A stretch of DNA of 11,441 bases from Flavobacteriaceae bacterium. Its GTDB lineage: Bacteria > Bacteroidota > Bacteroidia > Flavobacteriales > Flavobacteriaceae. The stretch lies in the NCBI GenBank assembly GCA_002713495.1, contig PATA01000009.1, positions 76,225 to 87,665 of the forward strand, given 5' to 3'. The position numbers and the translations under genes were made by a program. Positions 1-6,355 of the stretch are shown piece after piece. How positions within the stretch are numbered: the first letter of the stretch is position 1; each line of letters opens with the position of its first letter. The notes below the pieces were generated by a model. The model did not search any database and was not told the DNA's origin. It saw only the letters and a list, made by a program, of their open reading frames with translations.

Positions 1-676
1 CAATTATCTCTGTTCTGGGAACCATAGTTTCTCTTGAACGAAGATCTGAAAAATCCAATGCATTTTGAAAAAACTTAATCTCAGTGTCAATTTCATCTTT
101 ATTTTTGGAATTTTCAATTTGCTCTTCAATAAAATCACCTAATTCCAATTTGGAAAATGATAGCTGAGCAGTATTTGTTTTAATGTTGAAGAAAAGTTTC
201 AATATCCTATCATTCAATCTAATAATGAATGAAGTAATTGGTCTGAAAATAAAGAAAAAAATTGCTGCAGGAATTGCAAAAAAAGTAATTAATTTATGGG
301 AATAAATACGAAAAAAAACTTTTGGTAGAAATTCAGCCGATATTAAAATAATTAAAGTTGAAATTATAGTTTGGTAAAATAATATATCTAATTTAAAGTT
401 TAAATTATTTTTAATTGCTGGAAAAAAAATATCAAGTAACCTTTCACTCATAAAAATTCCATAAATAACCAATGATATATTGTTTCCAAGTAACATTGAA
501 GCAATAAATTCAGACGGATTATCAGTACATCTTTTTAAAAATTTTGCATTAAAACCTGTTTGTTTTTTTTGAATTTCCAAAAATAATCTATTGGAAGAAA
601 CAAAAGCCATCTCAAGACCTGAAAAAAAAGCTGAAAAAATAAGAGACAATAATATTATTATATCAATTTTAAGCAT
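1..676 (-). CDS. CNNM/CorC (hemolysin-like, DUF21) membrane protein, N-terminal part
   Basis: This is an open frame of 225 codons that runs off the left edge, so the C-terminal part is missing. It starts at ATG 676-674, which overlaps the TAA of the preceding small gene by one base. Residues 5-25 are a hydrophobic helix carrying the S-G-x-E-x-A pattern of DUF21 (FFSGLEMAF, 17-25). LLGNNIS and AEFLPK follow in further hydrophobic segments, as in the CNNM transmembrane domain. MVPRTEI (218-224) is the linker motif that normally leads into the CBS pair. The family (CorC/YfjD/TlyC-like, also GldE in Bacteroidota) is linked to divalent-cation, especially magnesium, transport, and 'hemolysin' is a legacy name. 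The CBS and CorC-HlyC domains should lie outside the window. The family call is firm; the substrate is inferred from the family. Confidence 0.88.
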   Translation of the reverse strand, partial: MLKIDIIILLSLIFSAFFSGLEMAFVSSNRLFLEIQKKQTGFNAKFLKRCTDNPSEFIASMLLGNNISLVIYGIFMSERLLDIFFPAIKNNLNFKLDILFYQTIISTLIILISAEFLPKVFFRIYSHKLITFFAIPAAIFFFIFRPITSFIIRLNDRILKLFFNIKTNTAQLSFSKLELGDFIEEQIENSKNKDEIDTEIKFFQNALDFSDLRSRETMVPRTEII

Positions 677-861
677 TACTTGTTTTGAGAATATTTATTT
701 CTAAAATAACGCCTAAATAGAGCCATTAAGACTGATAATATTGCAAAAAATATAAAAATATAAGCTTTGTTTTTGTTCAAAGTCCAATTTTGAAAAATTT
801 GAAAAAAAGAAATCACCGCAATAACCCAATAAAGAATTTCTGAAATAAGAAGACTTTTCAT
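676..861 (-). CDS. small two-helix membrane protein, unknown function
   Basis: This 61-residue protein has two predicted membrane helices, roughly residues 8-24 and 33-50, separated by a short polar turn (NWTLNKNK). It ends in a strongly basic tail (RRYFRNKYSQNK), which suggests a cytoplasmic C-terminus by the positive-inside rule. No catalytic motif is visible and I do not recognise a named family. It sits 6 nt after the lptC-like gene, and its stop overlaps the start of the CNNM-type gene as TAATG, so it is co-transcribed and probably translationally coupled. From memory, a small membrane protein of about this size often sits at this place in flavobacterial lptC operons, which supports it as a real gene. 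Its role in the envelope is unknown. Confidence 0.75.
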   Translation of the reverse strand: MKSLLISEILYWVIAVISFFQIFQNWTLNKNKAYIFIFFAILSVLMALFRRYFRNKYSQNK

Positions 862-867
862 TTATAA

Positions 868-1440
868 TTAATTAATAGAATCTTTTGATTCCTGAATAGA
901 TATTTTTCCAGTTAAATTGCCTGTTCTAAATTTAGTAAATTCTTTATTTGCATCCAATCTCATTGCTGAAATTTGATAATCTTCATCATTAAATTCAAAT
1001 GGAAACTCAGTAAAAATCCAATCATCAGTCGCATCCCAGTATAATTGTTGTGAAAACAACTCTGCCCCGTTACTTGATCTTAACAAAACATTTCCTCTTA
1101 GATCAATTATTTTTGTTTCTTCATACAAGACAGCAAAATCAGATGTTAATTCACTGTGTTTATTCTCATTGTCATAAAAAACAACTTTTACTCCATCAGG
1201 AAATTCTGAATATTTAAAAGTTAAATTAGTATAATCAATATGTTTTTTTGTGGTTAGAATAGCTAATATGTTCATTGAATCAGTATATACCATTCTTACA
1301 TCACTTGCAACCCCAACTGGTCGGGGTTTTTCCATATCAACACCATATAAATCTTCAGCATTATTTTCGCAAGAGCTTAAAATGAATATAAAAAAAATTA
1401 CTCCCCTTAAAATATAACTGTAATATTTCAATTTGTACAT
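868..1440 (-). CDS. lptC: LptC-like LPS-export lipoprotein
   Basis: This 190-residue protein has a hydrophobic N-terminal stretch (12-23) ending in the lipobox LSSC, with Cys24 as the predicted lipidated residue. The rest fits the beta-jellyroll LptC/OstA-like fold: alternating strands, including a segment of about residues 80-150 on the 'YEETKIIDLRGNVLLRS' theme, where a modified target is followed by a description of the trait it protects. LptC links the inner-membrane LptBFG ABC transporter to the periplasmic LptA bridge that carries lipopolysaccharide to LptD. Proteobacterial LptC has an uncleaved membrane anchor, whereas Bacteroidota forms are commonly lipoproteins, as here. The start ATG overlaps the stop of the upstream TPR gene by one base (TAATG). 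The symbol rests on family resemblance and on operon position. Confidence 0.82.
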   Translation of the reverse strand: MYKLKYYSYILRGVIFFIFILSSCENNAEDLYGVDMEKPRPVGVASDVRMVYTDSMNILAILTTKKHIDYTNLTFKYSEFPDGVKVVFYDNENKHSELTSDFAVLYEETKIIDLRGNVLLRSSNGAELFSQQLYWDATDDWIFTEFPFEFNDEDYQISAMRLDANKEFTKFRTGNLTGKISIQESKDSIN

Positions 1441-2828
1441 TATAATTTGGGCACCCTAACACTTGCTCCAACCCAGCAATTAAAGGTTATTTTAGAACCC
1501 TCGTTGGCTTCTGAAAAAATATCAGTTTTACTTGGAGCTCTTCCCATATAACTCTTGGCAGTTTTATTAGCTAATTTTTTAATTGAGGCATCTACTCTTC
1601 CTGCTTTATTAGCAACCTCCGCAGCCAACCAATAAATTGCTCTTTTATTAAATTGTGAATCACCACAATCATTAGCGCTACTAGCATATAAGCTGGCAAT
1701 TAATAAATAAGCTCTTCCCATTGAAGGTTGATTCCTTAGGGCCTTTCTCGCATAATTTCTGGCCGATTGTTTTCGGCCACTTTTCTTAAACTTGACAGCT
1801 ATCTTGTAAAGAATTTTGGCTTTTTTGTATTGGTCACTTTCCAGAGAAATTGATTCTTCATAATATTTTAAGGCCTCTGAGCTTTTACCTTTTTTGTCAT
1901 TTAATAAACCTAAATAGTATGCTGAATCTGCGGAGGGTTCAATGTTGTGAAGTGCTTCAACTAGTGTTACAAAAAAAGGGTCATCTGAGCAATCTTTTCC
2001 GTCCATCCTGCTCGCTGCCCTTTTAAGCCAAACTGAATTTAATTTATTTTCCTCAAAATTTCTTTTGTACAAAGGTATAAGATTATTACATGTAGCCTCA
2101 ATTGAAATTATGGCATCTAAGTTTGAAAGAAAAATTCCAATAGCCCTTGAATTAACTTCATAGACTCTTTTATTTTTTGTTTCTCGGTTTGTTAAAGGCT
2201 CATCATTATCAATTTTAATTAAAATTTTATCTAATTTTTTTGCAAGTTTTGTTGCCTCAAGTTCAAATTTTTCAGAAATTTCTTCGTACATATTAAATAA
2301 ATGCTCTGGGGTAACATTGTTTTCTCCTGATTTATATTGCTTATATAAAGTATTAAAATAGTTATATAATCCTTTAGGGTTTGTAAAACTTTCTGGATCT
2401 TTTTTGTAGGCTTGATCAAAAACTTTATATACTTCAGCATCATTTGCCATTTTATAATCAATCATTACCTGAGCTTTGGTACTGAGAATATTACCAACTC
2501 GACTAACACCTTTTTTGTTGGGAAAGTTTAATATCCATTTATCATACAGTAACACTAAACTTTTTTTAAAGTTTTCTTGCTCTTCACCTGAGGAATTTTT
2601 TATTTTATGTTTTAAAATTCTCTCTCCATAAGTATATACGGCTAAGTTAATTTTTGGACATGACTCTAAAACAAATTTCCATGTATCATATGCTGCATCA
2701 TAATTTTTAACTTTGGCCGATTCAGCGAAGATCGACAAGTTATTAAGACATTCCTCTTGTGACTGAGAATATGAGGAATTGATTTTCATTACCCCCAACA
2801 ATAATATTATTAATCTTAATTTTTTCAT
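1440..2828 (-). CDS. secreted tetratricopeptide-repeat protein
   Basis: This 462-residue protein has an N-terminal signal peptide (basic MKK, hydrophobic 5-13, probable cleavage near SSYSQS, about 20-23), so it should be periplasmic or surface-exposed. The body is almost entirely helical. The clearest TPR-like units are at about 300-332 (SAYYLGLLNDKKGKSSEALK) and 337-370 (KILYKIAVKFKKSGRKQSAR), with a more degenerate helical N-terminal half. The last 35 residues (SKTDIFSE...FNCWVGASVRV) look like a small conserved C-terminal module; similar PSK..IF...CWI endings occur in flavobacterial TPR proteins next to lptC, as I recall them. Cysteines at 27, 57, 247, 280, 388 and 451 may form disulfides. 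The neighbours are an outer-membrane barrel (8 nt upstream) and LptC (1-nt overlap), so an envelope scaffold role is plausible but unproven. Confidence 0.8.
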   Translation of the reverse strand: MKKLRLIILLLGVMKINSSYSQSQEECLNNLSIFAESAKVKNYDAAYDTWKFVLESCPKINLAVYTYGERILKHKIKNSSGEEQENFKKSLVLLYDKWILNFPNKKGVSRVGNILSTKAQVMIDYKMANDAEVYKVFDQAYKKDPESFTNPKGLYNYFNTLYKQYKSGENNVTPEHLFNMYEEISEKFELEATKLAKKLDKILIKIDNDEPLTNRETKNKRVYEVNSRAIGIFLSNLDAIISIEATCNNLIPLYKRNFEENKLNSVWLKRAASRMDGKDCSDDPFFVTLVEALHNIEPSADSAYYLGLLNDKKGKSSEALKYYEESISLESDQYKKAKILYKIAVKFKKSGRKQSARNYARKALRNQPSMGRAYLLIASLYASSANDCGDSQFNKRAIYWLAAEVANKAGRVDASIKKLANKTAKSYMGRAPSKTDIFSEANEGSKITFNCWVGASVRVPKL

Positions 2829-2836
2829 TTTTATTT

Positions 2837-4111
2837 CTAATTATACTTTCTTTTAATAAACCAAATATCATTAAGTGAGAAACCTATTCGCATAGCCCAA
2901 TAATTTTCTTCAACTAAATTATTACTTTTTTTTCCAATTTTTCCAAATTCAAAAGTAACATTTGTATTTGAAACTCCCGCCAAAGGTAAACCAAAACCAA
3001 AAGTTATAACATTTTCTTTAATTGATTGATCATTTATTGTATAACCTTTTTTTTCTGATCTATAACCAAATCTGTAAACAACCCTTTTCCAATAAGAAGT
3101 AATTGAACTATAATCTGGGATAAAAAACCCACCAAAATTAAACCTTTTTTCATCTATATATCTAATATTTGGTTGGTTGATGAATTCGTTTATGAAAGAG
3201 CTATTTGAAATATTAGTAATTTGACCTCCAAAAAACCATTTTCTATCAATACCTATTCCTGAACCAAAAGATATTGATTTGGGGGTATTAAAAATAGTTT
3301 CATCCATTCCTGTTTCAGAAAGATCGGGTTGAACAACCTCTCCTACAGAACTAGATTCAGTCAATACAGATTGAGTATAAATGACCTGTCTATTTTTTGA
3401 TTTAAGATTACCTTCTGGTTCAAATCCAAAATAACTATGAATTTCTAGTTTATTGAATCTTGTGATTGTATTGATTGCAAACTTATAACTAATCCCAGAT
3501 AAGCTTAATTCACTTTCAAGATATGAGCCATTTTCAATTCCTTTTATCAATTGATTTTTTTCATATAAAATATCTCCAAATCCATAATTGGTTGAAATAC
3601 CAAAATGAATTCCTTTTAAAACCTTAAAACCAATATTTAAAAAGGCTCTATTAAGTCCCCCTTGTCCTGAGAAACGATTAATTACTTGATTTTCAGAAAT
3701 ACTTTGATTTGATTCATTTAGCAAATATCCAATTGAACTTATGGGAATTATTCCAAAACCAAAGCGAAATTTTTTTGTTGGTATTGATACACCAACATAG
3801 TCAATAGATGAAGTGGTAATTTTTTGTGTTTCACTTTCATTAGAAATTTTATTTTTCTTGTAATTTAATCCTATTGAATAAGTTGTGGCTTTAAGAGTAG
3901 AATAACTAGCTGGGTTATTAATGTTTGGATGAATAGTGTCTAAATAAACATCCAAACCACCCATGGCTCTATTAGAGTGATTTCCTCTGAAATTAGTTTC
4001 ACCAAAACCAATAAAAGAGTATGGAGATCCTGTTCCAACCTGGGCAAAAGAAAAAGAGCTGATTAAAAGAAATATTGAAGCAATTACTTTATTCAAAAAA
4101 TGAATTTTCAT
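2837..4111 (-). CDS. outer-membrane beta-barrel protein (SPYS/NPASY type)
   Basis: This 424-residue protein has a signal peptide of about 23 residues ending in SFAQ. The mature N-terminus GTGSPYSFIGFG, a downstream AMGG (about 50) and NNPASYS (about 66-72) form a pattern I associate with a Bacteroidota outer-membrane family distantly like PorV/FadL barrels. From there to the end there are alternating amphipathic strands rich in aromatic and glycine residues (for example KFRFGFGIIPISSIGYL), and the chain ends on a strand typical of this group (NDIWFIKRKYN). It therefore sits in the outer membrane. The substrate is unknown; FadL relatives move hydrophobic compounds and PorV relatives act in type IX secretion, and neither role can be assigned here. 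It lies 7 nt after the coaX C-terminal frame and 8 nt before the TPR gene, in the same operon. Confidence 0.82.
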   Translation of the reverse strand: MKIHFLNKVIASIFLLISSFSFAQVGTGSPYSFIGFGETNFRGNHSNRAMGGLDVYLDTIHPNINNPASYSTLKATTYSIGLNYKKNKISNESETQKITTSSIDYVGVSIPTKKFRFGFGIIPISSIGYLLNESNQSISENQVINRFSGQGGLNRAFLNIGFKVLKGIHFGISTNYGFGDILYEKNQLIKGIENGSYLESELSLSGISYKFAINTITRFNKLEIHSYFGFEPEGNLKSKNRQVIYTQSVLTESSSVGEVVQPDLSETGMDETIFNTPKSISFGSGIGIDRKWFFGGQITNISNSSFINEFINQPNIRYIDEKRFNFGGFFIPDYSSITSYWKRVVYRFGYRSEKKGYTINDQSIKENVITFGFGLPLAGVSNTNVTFEFGKIGKKSNNLVEENYWAMRIGFSLNDIWFIKRKYN

Positions 4112-4118
4112 GTTTTAG

Positions 4119-4346
4119 TTATGAATTATTCAATTTTAAAATATTAAATAATCCTTTAGAAATAAAATTATGATTGGCAAATATGACATTTTTTATTCTG
4201 TTAACAAAGTATTTAGAATCCCCTCCTGTTAAAATTATTGTTAAATCTTTATATTTTTTTTTATAAAAATTAATTTGATTTTCTATTTCAGCATAAATTC
4301 CATAGTATATTCCTGAATGAATGCATGTCTCTGTTGAATCAGCCAT
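4119..4346 (-). CDS. coaX: type III pantothenate kinase, C-terminal fragment (shifted frame)
   Basis: This 75-codon frame encodes the missing C-terminal third of CoaX. It has the conserved DSTETCIHSG segment, then a helix (EIENQINFYKKKYKD), the ILTGGDSKYF nucleotide-site motif, and the usual family ending with IFANHNF and GLFNIL. Its first ATG forms TAATG with the stop of the N-terminal frame. The residues just before it in this frame (K-K-I) also extend the family pattern, as in the LIGNSTE-like segment of relatives, so the ATG looks like an internal codon rather than a true start. Joined by a one-base shift, the two parts give about 241 residues, the normal CoaX length. The fragment cannot be an active kinase alone, since the phosphate motifs and the GADR motif are in the other frame. 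Confidence 0.75.
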   Translation of the reverse strand: MADSTETCIHSGIYYGIYAEIENQINFYKKKYKDLTIILTGGDSKYFVNRIKNVIFANHNFISKGLFNILKLNNS

Positions 4347-4357
4347 TATTTTTTTGG
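4346..4357 (-). other. candidate slippery heptamer A_AAA_AAA followed by stop TAA
   Basis: On the minus strand, the reading frame CCA AAA AAA TAA gives a perfect X_XXY_YYZ heptamer made only of A, directly before the stop codon. A -1 slip gives AAA ATA ATG GCT, the frame that carries the rest of CoaX. Adding one A, by transcriptional slippage or as an 8-A ancestral run, gives the same result. The overlap TAATG would also permit reinitiation. I saw no strong downstream hairpin or upstream Shine-Dalgarno-like stimulator. Confidence 0.45.
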
Positions 4358-4843
4358 TATAGTGATCTTTAGTTCAGGCAAACTAGAAGTGTTGGTACTA
4401 ATACTATTATATCGCATAGAAAAGCCAGGGCTTATCGACCCTCCTAGATAAACAGAGTTTTTTGAAACAAAATCATATGTTATACAGGTTCCTATGTCTA
4501 TTACAAGGCAATTTTTTTTTGGATATGCAAATACAGCGGCAGCAACTAAGCCTATTCTATCAGCTCCAAGTTCTTCTGGAATCTTATAGTTTATTTTATA
4601 TGGTAATTTAATTTTAGCTGAAACCCAAACCAAAGAACACCTAGTTACAGATTCAAAATAAGACTTGTTTATACCAATAACATCTGAAACAATAATTGAT
4701 TCACAATTTTGATTATTGTTATTCCAGTTTTGAAACTCTTCTTTAACTTCTGAACTGTCCCAAACACCAAAAGATTTGATTCTGCCAGATTCAAAAACTG
4801 AAAATTTTGAATTGGTATTACCTATATCTAAAATCAGATTCAT
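4346..4843 (-). CDS. coaX: type III pantothenate kinase, N-terminal part (ends early)
   Basis: CoaX phosphorylates pantothenate with ATP, the first step of coenzyme A synthesis, in the cytoplasm. These 165 residues hold most of the active site: phosphate motif DIGNTNSKF (6-14), the GADR motif (93-96) that includes the conserved acidic residue, a second DIGTC motif (116-120), and YLGGSISPGF (132-141). I chose ATG 4843, because family members begin at M-N-L-x-x-D-x-G-N-T. An ATG 33 nt upstream would add MVFLNIILENI, which has no family counterpart. The frame ends at TAA 4348-4346 right after a run of seven A; normal CoaX continues for another 75 residues, which are found in the -1 frame. It is first in the operon. 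Real mutation, a homopolymer sequencing error, or slippage decoding are all possible. Confidence 0.8.
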   Translation of the reverse strand: MNLILDIGNTNSKFSVFESGRIKSFGVWDSSEVKEEFQNWNNNNQNCESIIVSDVIGINKSYFESVTRCSLVWVSAKIKLPYKINYKIPEELGADRIGLVAAAVFAYPKKNCLVIDIGTCITYDFVSKNSVYLGGSISPGFSMRYNSISTNTSSLPELKITIPKK

Positions 4844-4864
4844 TATATTCTCAAGAATAATATT

Positions 4865-4872
4865 CAAAAATA
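4865..4872 (-). promoter_or_regulatory. possible -7 element for the coaX operon
   Basis: The minus strand reads TATTTTTG, a full match to the Bacteroidota -7 consensus TAnnTTTG. It lies 21 nt upstream of the chosen coaX start, so a transcript starting a few bases downstream would have a leader of about 15 nt and would exclude the longer MVFLNII start. No clear -33 TTTG is found at the expected distance, so this is tentative. Confidence 0.35.
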
Positions 4873-4895
4873 CCAAAAGATTTTTTAAGGTAGGA

Positions 4896-4927
4896 TTTGC
4901 TCTAATCTAAAAAGGCTTTTATATTTG
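4896..4927 (+). promoter_or_regulatory. Bacteroidota-type promoter of tRNA-Phe
   Basis: TTTG (4896-4899) and TATATTTG (4920-4927) match the Bacteroidota primary-sigma consensus TTTG / TAnnTTTG perfectly, with a 20-nt spacer. The mature tRNA begins 16 nt after the -7 element, the right distance for a short 5' leader removed by RNase P. The spacer also contains CTAATCTAA (4902-4910), a 9-mer that recurs at 5231-5239 and, inverted, at 5282-5290. Confidence 0.75.
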
Positions 4928-4943
4928 CTGGACTTTAAAGTAT

Positions 4944-5016
4944 GGTACCTTAGCTCAGTTGGTAGAGCAAAGGACTGAAAATCCTTGTGTCCCTGGTTCG
5001 ATTCCTGGAGGTACCA
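4944..5016 (+). tRNA. tRNA-Phe (anticodon GAA)
   Basis: A complete 73-nt cloverleaf. The acceptor stem GGTACCT/AGGTACC has 7 bp, the D arm is GCTC/GAGC around AGTTGGTA, and the anticodon stem AAGGA/TCCTT closes the loop CTGAAAA with anticodon GAA. The variable loop is GTGTC and the T loop is TTCGATT. The discriminator base is A5016, and CCA is not encoded (the following bases are CA, then T), so it must be added enzymatically. The T stem CCTGG/CCTGG contains a U51-U63 mismatch. The gene has its own promoter and terminator and appears to be monocistronic. Confidence 0.95.
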
Positions 5017-5021
5017 CATCT

Positions 5022-5055
5022 AAACCCTGTAATCAATTGATTAACAGGGTTTTTT
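5022..5055 (+). terminator. intrinsic terminator of tRNA-Phe
   Basis: A 9-bp stem AAACCCTGT (5022-5030) / ACAGGGTTT (5044-5052) is followed by six T (5050-5055). Between the arms lies AATCAATTGATT, itself a perfect palindrome, so the hairpin can extend up to a very small loop with one bulged A. It begins 5 nt after the mature tRNA end, matching the pattern of a stand-alone tRNA transcript. Confidence 0.85.
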
Positions 5056-5309
5056 GTTCCTTAAATATTTTATTAGTTGTAGTTATTGTTCCACATACTG
5101 AATATTTTTTTTAAATTACTTTAAGTCATGAGAGTCTATACATCACCAAAATAAGTTAAAAAAAAGTCAGGTTGCACCTGCACAGACAAAGTAAGTGTCC
5201 ATATGAATTATTAATACAAAGGAAAAAAAACTAATCTAACTTATGTTAGATTTAACAGAAGTTATTATGTAATTATCTATATTAGATTAGTAACCATAAA
5301 TCAATTAAA
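5056..5309 (+). other. AT-rich intergenic leader before the SMP-30-family gene
   Basis: About 254 nt with no credible ORF. It contains a short GC-richer inverted repeat CAGGT-TGC-ACCTG (5168-5180), poly-A runs (for example around 5157-5165 and 5223-5230), and the overlapping inverted repeats described separately at 5230-5291. No perfect TAnnTTTG with a partner -33 was found; the nearest matches, TATGTTAG (5242) and TATATTAG (5278), each miss one base. The SMP-30-family gene must be transcribed from somewhere here, because the tRNA terminator separates it from upstream. Confidence 0.6.
5230..5291 (+). repeat. overlapping inverted repeats with alternative pairing
   Basis: The segment ACTAATCTAA (5230-5239) can pair with TTAGATTAGT (5282-5291) over 10 bp. 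The same region, as AATCTAAC (5233-5240), can instead pair with GTTAGATT (5245-5252) as an 8-bp stem with a TTAT loop. The two pairings exclude each other. The second arm ends 18 nt before the ATG at 5310, so one conformer lies close to the ribosome-binding region. All stems are AT-rich and no T-tract follows, so an attenuator is not shown; an operator with symmetric half-sites is also possible. Confidence 0.45.
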
Positions 5310-6341
5310 ATGAAAAAGATATTTTTACTATCAAATATATTTCTTTTTATTTTTTGTAATAATCAAAAAGAAAAAATAAATCCTGAAATTGAAATTTATG
5401 ATAATTCAATTGAATCCATAATAGATGTTTATTCTGAATTTGAAATTATTGCTGACTCAATTTCACTTCCTGAAGGACCTGTATGGGATAATAATTCAAA
5501 TTCACTCTTTTTTGTAGACAATATTAATGACAAGATATTGAAATGGAATGAAGAAAAAGGTGTTGAAGATTTTAAAAAACCAGGTGGTAATACCGGTTAT
5601 TCTCCAAATCTCGGAGAGGGTTTACTTGGTCCAAACGGAATGATTTATGATAGTGAAAATAATTTACTTCTGGTATGTCAACATGGTGATAGAAGGATAG
5701 CCTCATTAAGTAATGAAAATGGTCAAAAATCAGATTTTAAAACCGTTGTTGATAATTATGATGGTATGAAACTCAACAGTCCCAATGATTTGGTCATGTC
5801 AAAAAATGGAACAATTTATTTTACCGACCCACCGTTTGCTTTCTTTAATCTTGAGACTTTTGAGTTTATTGATTCTGAATTAAGAGAATTAGACTTTAAT
5901 GGAGTTTTCAAATATGATCCAAAAATAAATCAAACATCGATTATATCAAAAGATATAGATGCTCCAAACGGATTAGGATTGTCTTCTGATGAAAAATTCT
6001 TATACGTTAATAAAATGGGCAGACCCTTCTCAAAAACAAATTCAAAAATTATAAAAATTAATTTATCAAATCTTTCATCTGAAACTATTTTTGAGGGCAA
6101 GAATTTATTTCAAAAATATAATGATGGGAGTGATTTTGATGGTATGGCTGTTCACTCAAGTGGAAATATTTTCACTTCAGGACCAGGTGGTCTTTTAGTT
6201 ATTTCTTCAGAAGGTAAACTCTTAGCTAAAATGAATCTTAAACACATCACAAATTGTACTTTTGATTATCAGGAAAAATATCTCTATGTAACAGGGTTTT
6301 TAGATAATCCTAAAGTATATAGGATAAAACTAAAAATTTAA
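5310..6341 (+). CDS. SMP-30/gluconolactonase/LRE-family beta-propeller, secreted
   Basis: This 343-residue protein has a hydrophobic N-terminus ending in a possible lipobox at Cys16 (FIFC; Phe at -1 is atypical). The rest matches the six-bladed propeller family of lactonases. The expected metal-site residues are visible: E55 in LPEGPVW, N159 in SPNDLV, N220 in APNGLGL, and D278 in SDFDGMA. By position, E55, N220 and D278 correspond to the metal ligands and N159 to a substrate-side residue. Family members hydrolyse sugar lactones such as gluconolactone, or other lactones. An exported copy would act in the periplasm or on the cell surface, presumably on imported or extracellular sugar lactones; this substrate is an inference. 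The start MKKIFLL is the only sensible one for a signal sequence. The gene stops 14 nt before the next. Confidence 0.85.
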   Translation: MKKIFLLSNIFLFIFCNNQKEKINPEIEIYDNSIESIIDVYSEFEIIADSISLPEGPVWDNNSNSLFFVDNINDKILKWNEEKGVEDFKKPGGNTGYSPNLGEGLLGPNGMIYDSENNLLLVCQHGDRRIASLSNENGQKSDFKTVVDNYDGMKLNSPNDLVMSKNGTIYFTDPPFAFFNLETFEFIDSELRELDFNGVFKYDPKINQTSIISKDIDAPNGLGLSSDEKFLYVNKMGRPFSKTNSKIIKINLSNLSSETIFEGKNLFQKYNDGSDFDGMAVHSSGNIFTSGPGGLLVISSEGKLLAKMNLKHITNCTFDYQEKYLYVTGFLDNPKVYRIKLKI

Positions 6342-6355
6342 AACACTTTTGGAAA

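Noticed and set aside
2231..2461. 76-codon minus-strand frame inside the TPR gene
   Set aside because: It lies wholly within a well-supported gene in another frame, is rich in Lys, Ile and Leu as expected from AT-rich shadow frames, and has no start context of its own.
4844..4876. Longer coaX start beginning MVFLNIILENI
   Set aside because: CoaX proteins begin almost directly at the D-x-G-N-T motif, and the candidate -7 element at 4865-4872 falls inside this extension.
5168..5180. GC-richer inverted repeat CAGGT-TGC-ACCTG as an operator
   Set aside because: Only 5 bp per arm, far from any identified promoter, and with no second copy. Noted in the intergenic entry only.
5242..5285. TATGTTAG and TATATTAG as the -7 element of the SMP-30-family gene
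   Set aside because: Each misses one consensus base and neither has a TTTG at a proper distance, so no promoter was called.
5009..5309. Integration site at the tRNA-Phe 3' end
   Set aside because: No integrase gene and no second copy of the tRNA 3' segment were seen in the window. The sequence after the tRNA is an ordinary terminator.
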